NCBI RefSeq assembly: GCF_016907845.1
Contig: NZ_JAFBCS010000001.1
Coordinates: 496,001-560,000, forward strand
Reading direction: 5' to 3'
From: Arcanobacterium pluranimalium
Lineage (GTDB): Bacteria > Actinomycetota > Actinomycetes > Actinomycetales > Actinomycetaceae
DNA length: 64,000 bases
Under the pieces are notes generated by a model. That model did not search any database. It worked only from the letters and a program-made list of their open reading frames with translations, and had not been told where the DNA came from. The translations under genes were made by a program, and so were the position numbers. The stretch's first letter is position 1; each line of letters begins with the position of its first letter. Positions 1 to 6,503 of the stretch are shown here, piece by piece.

Positions 1-346
1 TAGTGAGAAAACTGAAAGACTCTTGTTGGGGGCGGAGCTAGAATTGCGCCGGTCATACAAGAGCCTTAATGAAATTATAGGCAGGCATAAGGAAGAAAAC
101 GCAAGCGCAAGCCGCCCGGCATAAAATCGCAGTACGTGTAGCAGTTGTACTTGCGGCTCGAAAAAACACACCTTTTGCTCGGATCTTGTTGGAACGTAAG
201 GTAGTGAGAAAATGTTGGCAATCTCAGTGTGCACGTTGTGCACAGGTCAATTCCGGCGTATGTGGGAGTTTTCCAAACAGCACGCACAATCAAACAGAAT
301 GATAGTGAACCAAAGTACGCAAATTCTGATTCCTCACCCCATACGC
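1..346. other. stretch without a convincing gene
   Basis: I see no gene I can defend here. Reading frames on both strands are open over part of it, but they lack ribosome-binding sites and have unremarkable composition. The two small gene remnants directly downstream (minus strand) suggest that this is decayed accessory DNA. Confidence 0.4.
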
Positions 347-499
347 TTAGCAACCTGATAAACAGTCGCCCCTCTCATCAAGCAGCGCATTCACAGCCTC
401 CACACGCTCCCGCGCCTCAAAACAGCCCCAACACTCGTTGACTTCGCCACAATAAACACCTTTTCCTAATCCTGCGGAGGATTCCCAGAAGCAACCCAA
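347..499 (-). pseudogene. remnant of a small Cys-containing accessory gene
   Basis: An open minus-strand frame of about 50 codons ends at TAA 347. Its readable part has protein-like composition, with the motif CGEVNECWGCFEARERVEAV and a C-terminal pair of cysteines. There is no ATG or GTG start in frame and no ribosome-binding site; only a TTG at 499 is available. It overlaps the next remnant (466-615) by about 30 bases, the tight packing typical of phage or plasmid genes. I do not recognise the family. The cysteine spacing could suggest a small metal-binding protein, but that is inference only. Confidence 0.35.
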
Positions 500-615
500 T
501 GTTCACGAAATAAATCCTCAAGAGTCTTACCTTGAGAAAGCAGAAAATAATACCCGTCCTCACCATAATGAGAATATTTAGCAGCGATCATGTCACCAGC
601 TACATACTCACGCCA
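466..615 (-). pseudogene. C-terminal remnant of an unknown small protein
   Basis: This is a minus-strand open frame of 50 codons ending at TAG 466. It reads as a coherent acidic protein C-terminus, including AAKYSHYGEDGYYFLLSQ followed by GKTLEDLFREHWVASG. Upstream it hits an in-frame TAG at 616-618. The same frame before that stop reads MGDYRDD, inside the 3' end of the neighbouring adhesin gene but in another frame. So an older gene seems to have been interrupted by a stop and joined to the adhesin sequence. I do not know the family. It could be a phage or plasmid protein; no start or ribosome-binding site is visible. Confidence 0.4.
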
Positions 616-1892
616 CTAATCATCACGATAATCACCCATTGACCAGGGAACACCATTGTGGAGTTGATTGAGGTCTGGTTACCGTCTTGCTTGGTCGAGC
701 CCACGATGTCCTTGTGTGGGTCAGGGTTCCAAACATAGACCGGCGGCTCATTGGTCGGTACGGTCTTGTCGTTGTATTTCTCCCAGCCCTTGTTGGTCAG
801 CTGCACCGTTTGACCGTGAGTGTCGGTCTCGTCGGTGACGGGCTTAAACGCACCAGCAATGTAGAGCTTCATCACCGCTGGCTGGGACAAGCCCGCAGTG
901 GTGGCCAAAAACTCTGGTTTCGCACTCGCAATCGTGGTGGTGCCACTGAGCGTGATCGTGAACTGGCTCGTTACGTCTACTCCGTCCCTGAATACGCGCG
1001 CGGCTCCCGTGTTGGTGAAGTCGACGTATTTGGCAGCTCCTGACCAGTCATCGGCAATCTGGTAGTCGGTCAAGGGGCGGGTGATGCCGTTTGGGATAGA
1101 GCCGGTGACGACGGAGCCTACCTTATCGCCGTGGAGGAAGAGTTTTTGGTCTGCTCCCACAGCGTTGGTCTTGTTCGGATCCGAGGTGACCAGAGCGCCT
1201 GCGCTGTCGAGTACCCAGGCTTTGTTGGGGTTCGGGTCAGGCAACGGATTACCTAGTGGCTCGTTGTTGTTACGGGCGATACACACTGCTGAGAGAGTAC
1301 CTGAGCCCATCGCGTCGATCTTGGACCGACCAAGAGCACGCAGGCTATTCACGTCATTGAGGTTGTTAGCTGACTGAATGAAGTAGTCCGTCCACGATCC
1401 GACGATCTGATCCCATGACGCATTGTATTGGGTAATGCCATCATCGTTAGCTCGCGCATACCCACCACCAAACAGTGTTGGTGCTGAGGCGAGGGTGTAG
1501 TCATACATTCCTAGGTAGACGACGCGCGCCTGAGTTGCAGGCACAGGATCGCTCGCGCCACGGGCAATAGCTTCGTTAATAGCGTCGGTACATGCTGCTT
1601 GGTAGTAGCCTACCGCGCTGGTGCCAAACGAGGACTTACCTGAGCCAGCAAGGACCTTGGTGGCGAAGTAGTCAATCGAGGTCTGCCCCCAGCCCTGCGT
1701 AGGCACAGTGTTTCCGCTTTCGTAATCATCTTGTGCGTGCCAAACGTATGATTGGTCTGCGCCGTAATGGCTGACGGCTCCGCCACCGGCGGTGCCTGCC
1801 CCATCGCCAGCAAAGGCGAGAGGGCTCGTGAGAAGGGTTGCGCTACATAGCGCTGCGAGAGTGCCGATAATTCGGCGCTTCATTGGCTTCAT
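600..1892 (-). CDS. secreted surface adhesin, C-terminally truncated
   Basis: This is a 430-residue exported protein of the actinobacterial fimbrial/adhesin type. I chose ATG 1892 because AAAGGA lies about seven bases upstream; the frame is open further 5' but without a site. Residues 1-28 form a signal peptide (MKPMKRR, hydrophobic stretch, cleavage near AFA-GD). The next 200 residues resemble the N-terminal domain of isopeptide-forming surface proteins (YYQAACTDAINEA, GASDPVPATQARVVYLG). From about residue 400 it enters an sspB-C2-type isopeptide domain (KDIVGSTKQDG, SINSTMVFPGQ), where a Lys normally cross-links to a distant Asn. Just after PGQ the sequence changes character and stops at 600. 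There is no LPXTG motif, no membrane anchor and no partner Asn, so the protein probably cannot be wall-anchored. I read it as a disrupted adhesin gene; a secreted short form is possible. Confidence 0.7.
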   Translation of the reverse strand: MKPMKRRIIGTLAALCSATLLTSPLAFAGDGAGTAGGGAVSHYGADQSYVWHAQDDYESGNTVPTQGWGQTSIDYFATKVLAGSGKSSFGTSAVGYYQAACTDAINEAIARGASDPVPATQARVVYLGMYDYTLASAPTLFGGGYARANDDGITQYNASWDQIVGSWTDYFIQSANNLNDVNSLRALGRSKIDAMGSGTLSAVCIARNNNEPLGNPLPDPNPNKAWVLDSAGALVTSDPNKTNAVGADQKLFLHGDKVGSVVTGSIPNGITRPLTDYQIADDWSGAAKYVDFTNTGAARVFRDGVDVTSQFTITLSGTTTIASAKPEFLATTAGLSQPAVMKLYIAGAFKPVTDETDTHGQTVQLTNKGWEKYNDKTVPTNEPPVYVWNPDPHKDIVGSTKQDGNQTSINSTMVFPGQWVIIVMISGVSM

Positions 1893-2152
1893 TAGCTTTT
1901 CCTTTAATGAGAGAGGATGTAATGTCGGAAAACAGATATTCACTGTTTCCTGACATCCCTAGTAGTGTGCGTTACTGCCTGGAAAGATTTTTGGGATACT
2001 GACCAAGCAGTGATTGAGCCTTTACCCAATCGCTCATTTAGTGTGCGGCACTGATTTTTTCTCACGCGCAGATAATACAAACTAGAGGAGTAAACAACCT
2101 CTATAGCTCGAAGCGTCTAAACTGATATGCTACAAACAAGAAAGGAGGAACA

Positions 2153-2626
2153 GTGCCTTATAGTTCAACAATGATTGCTAACAATGTTTTAAGCCGCTCT
2201 TTTGCAGAAAAGATATACATTAGCTCGATGAAATTGCAAAAAATCATGTACTTCGTTGCTAGTGAATATCAGAAAGTAATGAAGAGTGATCTTTTAGAAG
2301 AATCATTTTCTACCTGGGCGTATGGTCCTGTTGTGTATTCTGTTTACGACGAATTTCGTAGTTACGGCAAGAACGGGATTAAGCGTTATGCTAGAGACGC
2401 TAGAGGTAAGACGCTCATTATTGATGAGGCACAGGACATCGAGCTTAAGGTAGCCCTTGATAGAGTCTGGGACAAAGCTAAACACAAGACGGGTATCGAA
2501 CTATCGAAAATTACCCACATAAAAGACTCTGCTTGGGATAAGGCTTTTCAACGAGACTGGCCTGTTCTTAATCCTGCTGATATTGGTTCGGATACAACCT
2601 ACCGCGAGCCACTAGGTTTAAGGTGA
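2153..2626 (+). CDS. Panacea (DUF4065/SocA-like) antitoxin-domain protein
   Basis: This 157-residue protein starts at GTG 2153, behind a very strong site (AAAGGAGG). It has the Panacea pattern: an N-terminal helical half with SSMKLQKIMYFVASEY (the family's K-LQKL-Y motif) and YGPVVYSVYDEF (family YGPV...Y..F), then ELSKITHIKDSAW (family LS.lTH...W). The family includes SocA and the PanA antitoxins, which neutralise many unrelated toxins. The next gene (2634) follows after seven bases and codes for a small membrane protein, so the pair looks co-transcribed. By analogy with PanAT pairs, this protein may neutralise it. Membership of the family is clear; the antitoxin role is inference. Confidence 0.75.
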   Translation: MPYSSTMIANNVLSRSFAEKIYISSMKLQKIMYFVASEYQKVMKSDLLEESFSTWAYGPVVYSVYDEFRSYGKNGIKRYARDARGKTLIIDEAQDIELKVALDRVWDKAKHKTGIELSKITHIKDSAWDKAFQRDWPVLNPADIGSDTTYREPLGLR

Positions 2627-2633
2627 ATGTTCG

Positions 2634-3026
2634 ATGGAGAAACCTCATTCGCATAAGGTTGCGCTTGAAATAGATGAAGAAACTGACCGTCGGGGTTCGG
2701 GTGTGGAGCCGGAAGTTCCGGCTCCTACTGAGCATCAAACAGATAGTAAGGTTTCTAGCACCTCCCAACAAGAGCCGCATCCTTTCCACGAAATAGTTGA
2801 CTACTCTAAGTTACAGTACGGACAGAGACTTATTTGCTGCTGTATATGCTTGGTTGTCATTCTTAGTGTTATCGGCTACGCCTGGGGCGGAGATGACCCT
2901 AGTAGAAGTGAGCTTCACTCTGCTATTGAATTACTTAAGCTCGTCACCACCACTGCGCTAGGCTTTGTTTTTGCGAAGACGCACACGGAAAGTCAACACA
3001 TCAAAACAAGCCGTAGCGCAGAGTGA
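2634..3026 (+). CDS. small membrane protein paired with Panacea protein
   Basis: This 130-residue protein begins at ATG 2634, with AAGGTG upstream overlapping the end of the Panacea gene. Residues 1-55 are hydrophilic, rich in Glu, Pro, Ser and Thr, and probably disordered. One strong membrane segment follows at about 62-85 (LICCCICLVVILSVIG) and a second weaker one at about 98-116 (LLKLVTTTALGFVFA). It resembles no family I can name. Tight linkage to a Panacea gene makes it a candidate membrane-acting toxin or a phage-encoded membrane factor. That role is only inferred from position. Confidence 0.55.
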   Translation: MEKPHSHKVALEIDEETDRRGSGVEPEVPAPTEHQTDSKVSSTSQQEPHPFHEIVDYSKLQYGQRLICCCICLVVILSVIGYAWGGDDPSRSELHSAIELLKLVTTTALGFVFAKTHTESQHIKTSRSAE

Positions 3027-3096
3027 GCCTGTTGCTGCGAATCAGTAGACCGGGCATTATTTGAGCCTTGTGGGTTGTAAAAAGTGTCGTTAGACT

Positions 3097-3297
3097 ATGA
3101 GTCGCGGTGAAATATTTCCTACAACTATTGATGCTGTTGTGGATTTTTACGCTCACAGAGACGCTCATTGGTTGAGCGAACTCACTCATGCAGAAGCTCC
3201 GTGGCGAGATGTTAGAGACGGTATTCCTTTTGGTCAGCGGTGCAACCACGAAATCACTCATAGCGCAATGGCTGAATATTACGATTCCTTACTGTGA
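3097..3297 (+). CDS. short protein matching only the C-terminal part of Panacea
   Basis: This is a 66-residue ORF from ATG 3097. Its core (SELTHAEAPWRDVRDG, then N-EITHSAMAEYY) matches the last third of Panacea proteins, which usually have LS-LTH-E-PW--AR and end in an I---MM--YY helix. The N-terminal K-LQKL-Y and YGPV motifs are absent, and nothing like them is readable in the 70 bases upstream. It is therefore either a remnant of a second Panacea gene or a real minimal version. Its stop overlaps the GTG of the next ORF (3294) by four bases, which suggests coupling. No good ribosome-binding site is seen. Confidence 0.45.
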   Translation: MSRGEIFPTTIDAVVDFYAHRDAHWLSELTHAEAPWRDVRDGIPFGQRCNHEITHSAMAEYYDSLL

Positions 3298-3818
3298 AAC
3301 AGTCACGTCTACTATGTCCCATGAGTAAAAAATATAAGACACCAAAAGTGTCAACGAATCCGCACAGATCACGAAAGCGCGCGGATTTAGGTACTGTGTT
3401 GCCGTGTTCTTCTAAGAAAAGTGCAACCTTTAGCTCTACTGTTTTTGAACGGGAGAACTCGGACTACCTGCGGTTTTGTTTCGGTATAGCCGATCTGGAC
3501 GGTCCTTGGTCTCCCCGTTTACTTACCCAAGATCAGTCTAAAATGCTGTGGAAGAAACTTTCCGAACTTGAGCAACACAGATGTGGTGAGGCTTTCAAGC
3601 CAGGCAGGCTTTATAGCTCTTATGGGGATATGTCCGGTTGCCCAAACAAAGAAGCACTTCAGCGTCTATCGGATAACTATGAGACATTAGATTCGATGGG
3701 TAGATTTCGGCTTGGTGGTAAAGAGCGTATTATCGGATGTCGTTTCGGCAATGAGTTCCATATTATTGGGGTCGATTTTGACCATCAGGTATGGCCGTCG
3801 AAGAAGAAAAACACCTAA
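3294..3818 (+). CDS. unknown protein, possible RelE-like toxin partner
   Basis: An ORF of 174 codons from GTG 3294, which overlaps the preceding stop; ATG 3321 (MSKKYKTPK) is an equally plausible start, and neither has a clear ribosome-binding site. The first 45 residues are basic. The rest contains FCFGIADLDGPWS, a helical W-KL-ELE segment, and a C-terminal block GRFRLGGKERIIGCRFG, HIIGVDFDHQVWPSKKK. That ending (G-R..G..FHI...D.DH.V.PSK) is shared by widespread small proteins of unknown function found among mobile genes; it recalls the RelE/YoeB-type beta-sheet plus basic tail, but I cannot prove that. Placement directly behind a Panacea-like ORF makes a toxin role worth testing. Confidence 0.5.
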   Translation: MKQSRLLCPMSKKYKTPKVSTNPHRSRKRADLGTVLPCSSKKSATFSSTVFERENSDYLRFCFGIADLDGPWSPRLLTQDQSKMLWKKLSELEQHRCGEAFKPGRLYSSYGDMSGCPNKEALQRLSDNYETLDSMGRFRLGGKERIIGCRFGNEFHIIGVDFDHQVWPSKKKNT

Positions 3819-3907
3819 CCACGTAAGAATCGCATGAGAGAGCAACTCCCCGTCTGGACACGTTTTTTGGCAGGAGGGGAGCGCTAAGCTGAACGTGTGA
3901 GGCAAAC

Positions 3908-3988
3908 ATGCTGGCAGAAGTGTCGCAAAGATTAAAAACACTGGTGGGAGCCGGTGTTACGAAACAATTTTTTGCACACACTCTTTAG
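3908..3988 (+). CDS. possible 26-residue micro-ORF
   Basis: ATG 3908 to TAG 3988 encodes MLAEVSQRLKTLVGAG plus ten residues, with GTGAGG six bases upstream. It has amphipathic-helix-like composition. It could be a small peptide gene, a leader peptide or chance. It is listed because the surrounding 300 bases hold no other gene. Confidence 0.2.
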   Translation: MLAEVSQRLKTLVGAGVTKQFFAHTL

Positions 3989-4027
3989 GTGTAAGGCAAC
4001 AGACCACGATTGCGAGGAGTGGGAACA

Positions 4028-4111
4028 ATGACCAAAACACAAGCAGCCAACAACGATGTTGAGAGCATAAAGAAAGGAGCGTCAGCTACCAAAGTAGCCA
4101 ACGCTCCTTGA
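4028..4111 (+). CDS. possible 27-residue micro-ORF ending in a hairpin
   Basis: ATG 4028 to TGA 4111 encodes MTKTQAANNDVESIKKG plus ten residues. It is preceded by GAGGAG about eight bases upstream, a good ribosome-binding site. Its last codons coincide with the hairpin at 4073-4108. It may be a genuine short peptide or leader; function is unknown. Confidence 0.25.
   Translation: MTKTQAANNDVESIKKGASATKVANAP
4073..4108 (-). terminator. hairpin terminator after the 4135-5220 gene
   Basis: AAGGAGCGT pairs with ACGCTCCTT around an inner GCTAC/GTAGC stem. On the minus strand it is followed by a T-rich tract (TTTCTTTAT). It sits about 25 bases after the stop at 4135. Confidence 0.6.
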
Positions 4112-4134
4112 AAGGGAAAGAACCGAGTTATAGG

Positions 4135-5220
4135 TTAGTTGTTATAGACAGGGATCCACTTTCCACCTCGACACTCGATATACCCCTTGATAGAGGTATC
4201 TGGAGGGAGTCGCCTTTGTCCGTCGGTACACGTAGGCGGAATGGGGGCGCCTGGAGGAGCAATGGTCTTATTGCGGCTGGTGCTTGGCGCGCTTGGTGCT
4301 GGTGCTGAGCCTCCAGTCGACCCCGATCCAGAGGTAGCCCCACCAGAACCCGAGCCCGAGCCCGAGCCTGAGCCCGCGCGCGCGGTGCGCTTCGTAGCTG
4401 GTGTTGATGTGCGCTGTTGTGCAGCTGCTTGTGCTGCCTGAGCCTCGGCTTGAGCCTGTGCCCCGGCCCATGCTTGGTGGGTTGCGTAGACTGCTGCCGC
4501 GTTTTGATCCATGTAGGCACGCGAAGTATCAAGATCGGATGCCGCCTTAAGCAGGGCATCGCGCCCCTCAGGCTTAACCTCACGCAGATGGGTGGCGTTA
4601 TCGCGTGCGCTCGTGGCGTTATTGTAGGCGTTAGCATCGGCAACCTTACCGGCAGTAGCAGACAACACCCCATTGAGAGCGTTCAACGATTGTTCGTGAG
4701 CTGCCCACGCAGCAGTAAAAGTATTGTATGCCTTACGGTCAATCGAGGCATTCACGCGCGCGGTCAGATCACCGAGCGTCTTAGCGGTCTTATCAAGAGT
4801 CGCAGCATTATCAGTAATCAGGGGAGTGTTTTTAATAAACGAGTCATAGCCGGCCTTGTCGTTGAGCACACCCACCCCGGTGAGCTTGGTACCCAGAGCC
4901 TGAGTGAGCTCATCACACACGTGGGTGTCATCTACCTGGGTGGCACAATCTTTAGCGAGAGCCGCAGCGTCCTCGTAGGCCTTAGTGTAGGAGGCGAGAG
5001 CCTTGTCCTGGGCCTCGATAGCGCTGTTGTAGGCGGTGCGAGCAGTGCGGGTATCAGCATTGGCATGATAGATACCGACCCCACCGAGCCCTATGAGCGC
5101 GAGCACACCTGCAACAATGAGCGCGAGCGCCTTACGAGACACACCCCGCTTAGGGGTAGAGGTATTCGATTCTTGGCTCACGGTTGCTCCCTGTAAGGGC
5201 GCATGTTCTCCACCAGGCAT
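4135..5220 (-). CDS. membrane-anchored extracellular protein with Gly/Ser linker
   Basis: This is a 361-residue protein from ATG 5220, chosen because AAAGGGGA sits six bases upstream. A short cytoplasmic N-terminus with basic residues (TPKRGVSRK) precedes one membrane helix at about residues 30-50. Residues 55-270 are alpha-helical, Ala-rich and coiled-coil-like (TARTAYNSAIEAQDKAL). Then comes a (GS)n linker at about 287-312, a Pro/Ser stretch, and a compact C-terminal module with two cysteines (PTCTDGQRRLPP, GYIECRGGKWIPVY), probably disulfide-bonded. This suggests a stalked surface protein with a small C-terminal binding module. I do not recognise the family. A hairpin terminator follows, so it appears monocistronic. 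Confidence 0.7.
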   Translation of the reverse strand: MPGGEHAPLQGATVSQESNTSTPKRGVSRKALALIVAGVLALIGLGGVGIYHANADTRTARTAYNSAIEAQDKALASYTKAYEDAAALAKDCATQVDDTHVCDELTQALGTKLTGVGVLNDKAGYDSFIKNTPLITDNAATLDKTAKTLGDLTARVNASIDRKAYNTFTAAWAAHEQSLNALNGVLSATAGKVADANAYNNATSARDNATHLREVKPEGRDALLKAASDLDTSRAYMDQNAAAVYATHQAWAGAQAQAEAQAAQAAAQQRTSTPATKRTARAGSGSGSGSGSGGATSGSGSTGGSAPAPSAPSTSRNKTIAPPGAPIPPTCTDGQRRLPPDTSIKGYIECRGGKWIPVYNN

Positions 5221-5302
5221 AATTATTCCCCTTTCATCTAGTAATAATCATCCTAGCGGATGGAGAGTCGGATATTCCTGCTTCGTTCACTTTCATTGCA
5301 TC

Positions 5303-5467
5303 TTACTTACTTCGATAATTCGCTGGTTCACAAACCGTTCGAACAGCGGGTATAAGAGCCGCAATTGCCACCAAGCCAAACAGCACCGCGATAACCATCG
5401 CATAGGCGAGAACGATGTATAAAAGACGTATATGAAACAGTAAAGAAGTATTGATATGTTCCCGCAA
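5303..5467 (-). CDS. possible 54-residue single-pass membrane protein
   Basis: A minus-strand frame closed by TAA 5303 and opened by an in-frame stop just before TTG 5467. It encodes a clear membrane helix (LYIVLAYAMVIAVLFGL continuing to AALIP) followed by a short hydrophilic tail (TVCEPANYRSK). The ribosome-binding site for TTG is poor, so it may be a 5'-truncated remnant. It occupies most of the 350-base space between the surface protein and the glutaminyl cyclase gene. Function is unknown. Confidence 0.35.
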   Translation of the reverse strand: MREHINTSLLFHIRLLYIVLAYAMVIAVLFGLVAIAALIPAVRTVCEPANYRSK

Positions 5468-5568
5468 TGATATTCAGGACGTTTTGAAGTTTTTTGAACC
5501 TACAGAACCTAGCCGCCTACGCAACCATACATAGCCCGCAACCATAACCGCCGACGAAACCTTACCGC

Positions 5569-6441
5569 CTACTGCACCTTATCAATCTTGATCTGGTAGA
5601 TCTTATCCCAGCGCTTGCCCGTCACCCACATTGTGGAAGTCTTGGAGTCCCACGCGATTCCATTCAGCACGTCGTCGTCGGTGAAGGCTCGCCCCTCGGC
5701 GTCAATCCTCGCCCGCGCACTCACGAAACTCAAATCTACAACTCCACGAACGTCGCCCGTCTGCGGATCAATGGCCACCAGCTGCGACGTCTTCCAAACA
5801 TTGGCCCATACCAAACCGTCAACGCACTCTAACTCATTGAGTTTCTCGAGCGGCGCACCGTCCCGACTCACTCTCAGGCTCTTTTGCGTCTTCATCGTCC
5901 TTGGGTCACGCCCGGCAAGAGTGCTGGTACCGTCGGAGGTCCATACGGTGTCAGTGGCTTCGTCGTAACACGCGCCCCAACCTTCCTTCGTCTGCAAGCG
6001 TTGCGGCGCACTTGGGGTGAGCGTAGTGGCGTCCCAACGATAGAAACGTCCATCTTTCCAGGTCAGCGTCACGAGCTCGTCGTCAACTTTAGTAAGCCCT
6101 TCTCCGAACTCATCATCAGGGTAAGCGGCCTTTTTCAGTACCTTGCCACTCCCTACCTCAACGAGCTGCACGAAAGACTTTCCAGACAATCCCGAAGATT
6201 CCGCCATCACTCCGGACGTAACGATTTCGAGTCCCTCGGTGAAGCTTTGCGGGTCGTGCGGCATGGTTCCCACGATTTGCGCGCCCAGCACCTGTGCTAC
6301 CTGCCCAGACCCGGATTGTTGCGTCGCGGAGTCCGATGCGCCCGTGCACGCGGTCAAAACCAAGGCAAGGCTCGTAACAATCGCAACGAGCGCAACGAGC
6401 CTAATGAGCGCGACGACGGTGGCAAGCTTGCGATGCAACAC
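5569..6441 (-). CDS. glutaminyl-peptide cyclotransferase lipoprotein
   Basis: This 290-residue protein is of the plant/bacterial glutamine cyclotransferase type (five-bladed propeller), which converts N-terminal Gln of peptides to pyroglutamate. The N-terminus is a lipoprotein signal with lipobox LTAC (Cys32), so it acts on the outside of the membrane. Family hallmarks are visible: HDPQSFTEGLE near residue 62, DEFGEGLT, NELECVDGLVWANVW and DVLNGIAWD with WVTGKRWDKIY at the C-terminus. Length is normal for the family. A membrane esterase gene lies upstream on the same strand with about 60 bases between, so they may be co-transcribed. Confidence 0.85.
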   Translation of the reverse strand: MLHRKLATVVALIRLVALVAIVTSLALVLTACTGASDSATQQSGSGQVAQVLGAQIVGTMPHDPQSFTEGLEIVTSGVMAESSGLSGKSFVQLVEVGSGKVLKKAAYPDDEFGEGLTKVDDELVTLTWKDGRFYRWDATTLTPSAPQRLQTKEGWGACYDEATDTVWTSDGTSTLAGRDPRTMKTQKSLRVSRDGAPLEKLNELECVDGLVWANVWKTSQLVAIDPQTGDVRGVVDLSFVSARARIDAEGRAFTDDDVLNGIAWDSKTSTMWVTGKRWDKIYQIKIDKVQ

Positions 6442-6503
6442 GATGCAGCTCCTTATCCTCTTGGCGAGATTCTTTCACTCACGAAAGCATTGAACAGCAA
6501 AAA

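Noticed and set aside
75-353. Minus-strand open frame of 92 codons
   Set aside because: Composition is not convincing and it overlaps the end of the better-supported remnant at 347-499; no ribosome-binding site.
4187-4441. Open frame of Pro-Glu repeats on the plus strand
   Set aside because: It is the complement of the Gly/Ser linker coding sequence of the surface protein.
1-5300. Prophage or integrative element at the left edge
   Set aside because: No integrase, structural genes or attachment-site repeats; only small remnants and a toxin-antitoxin-like locus.
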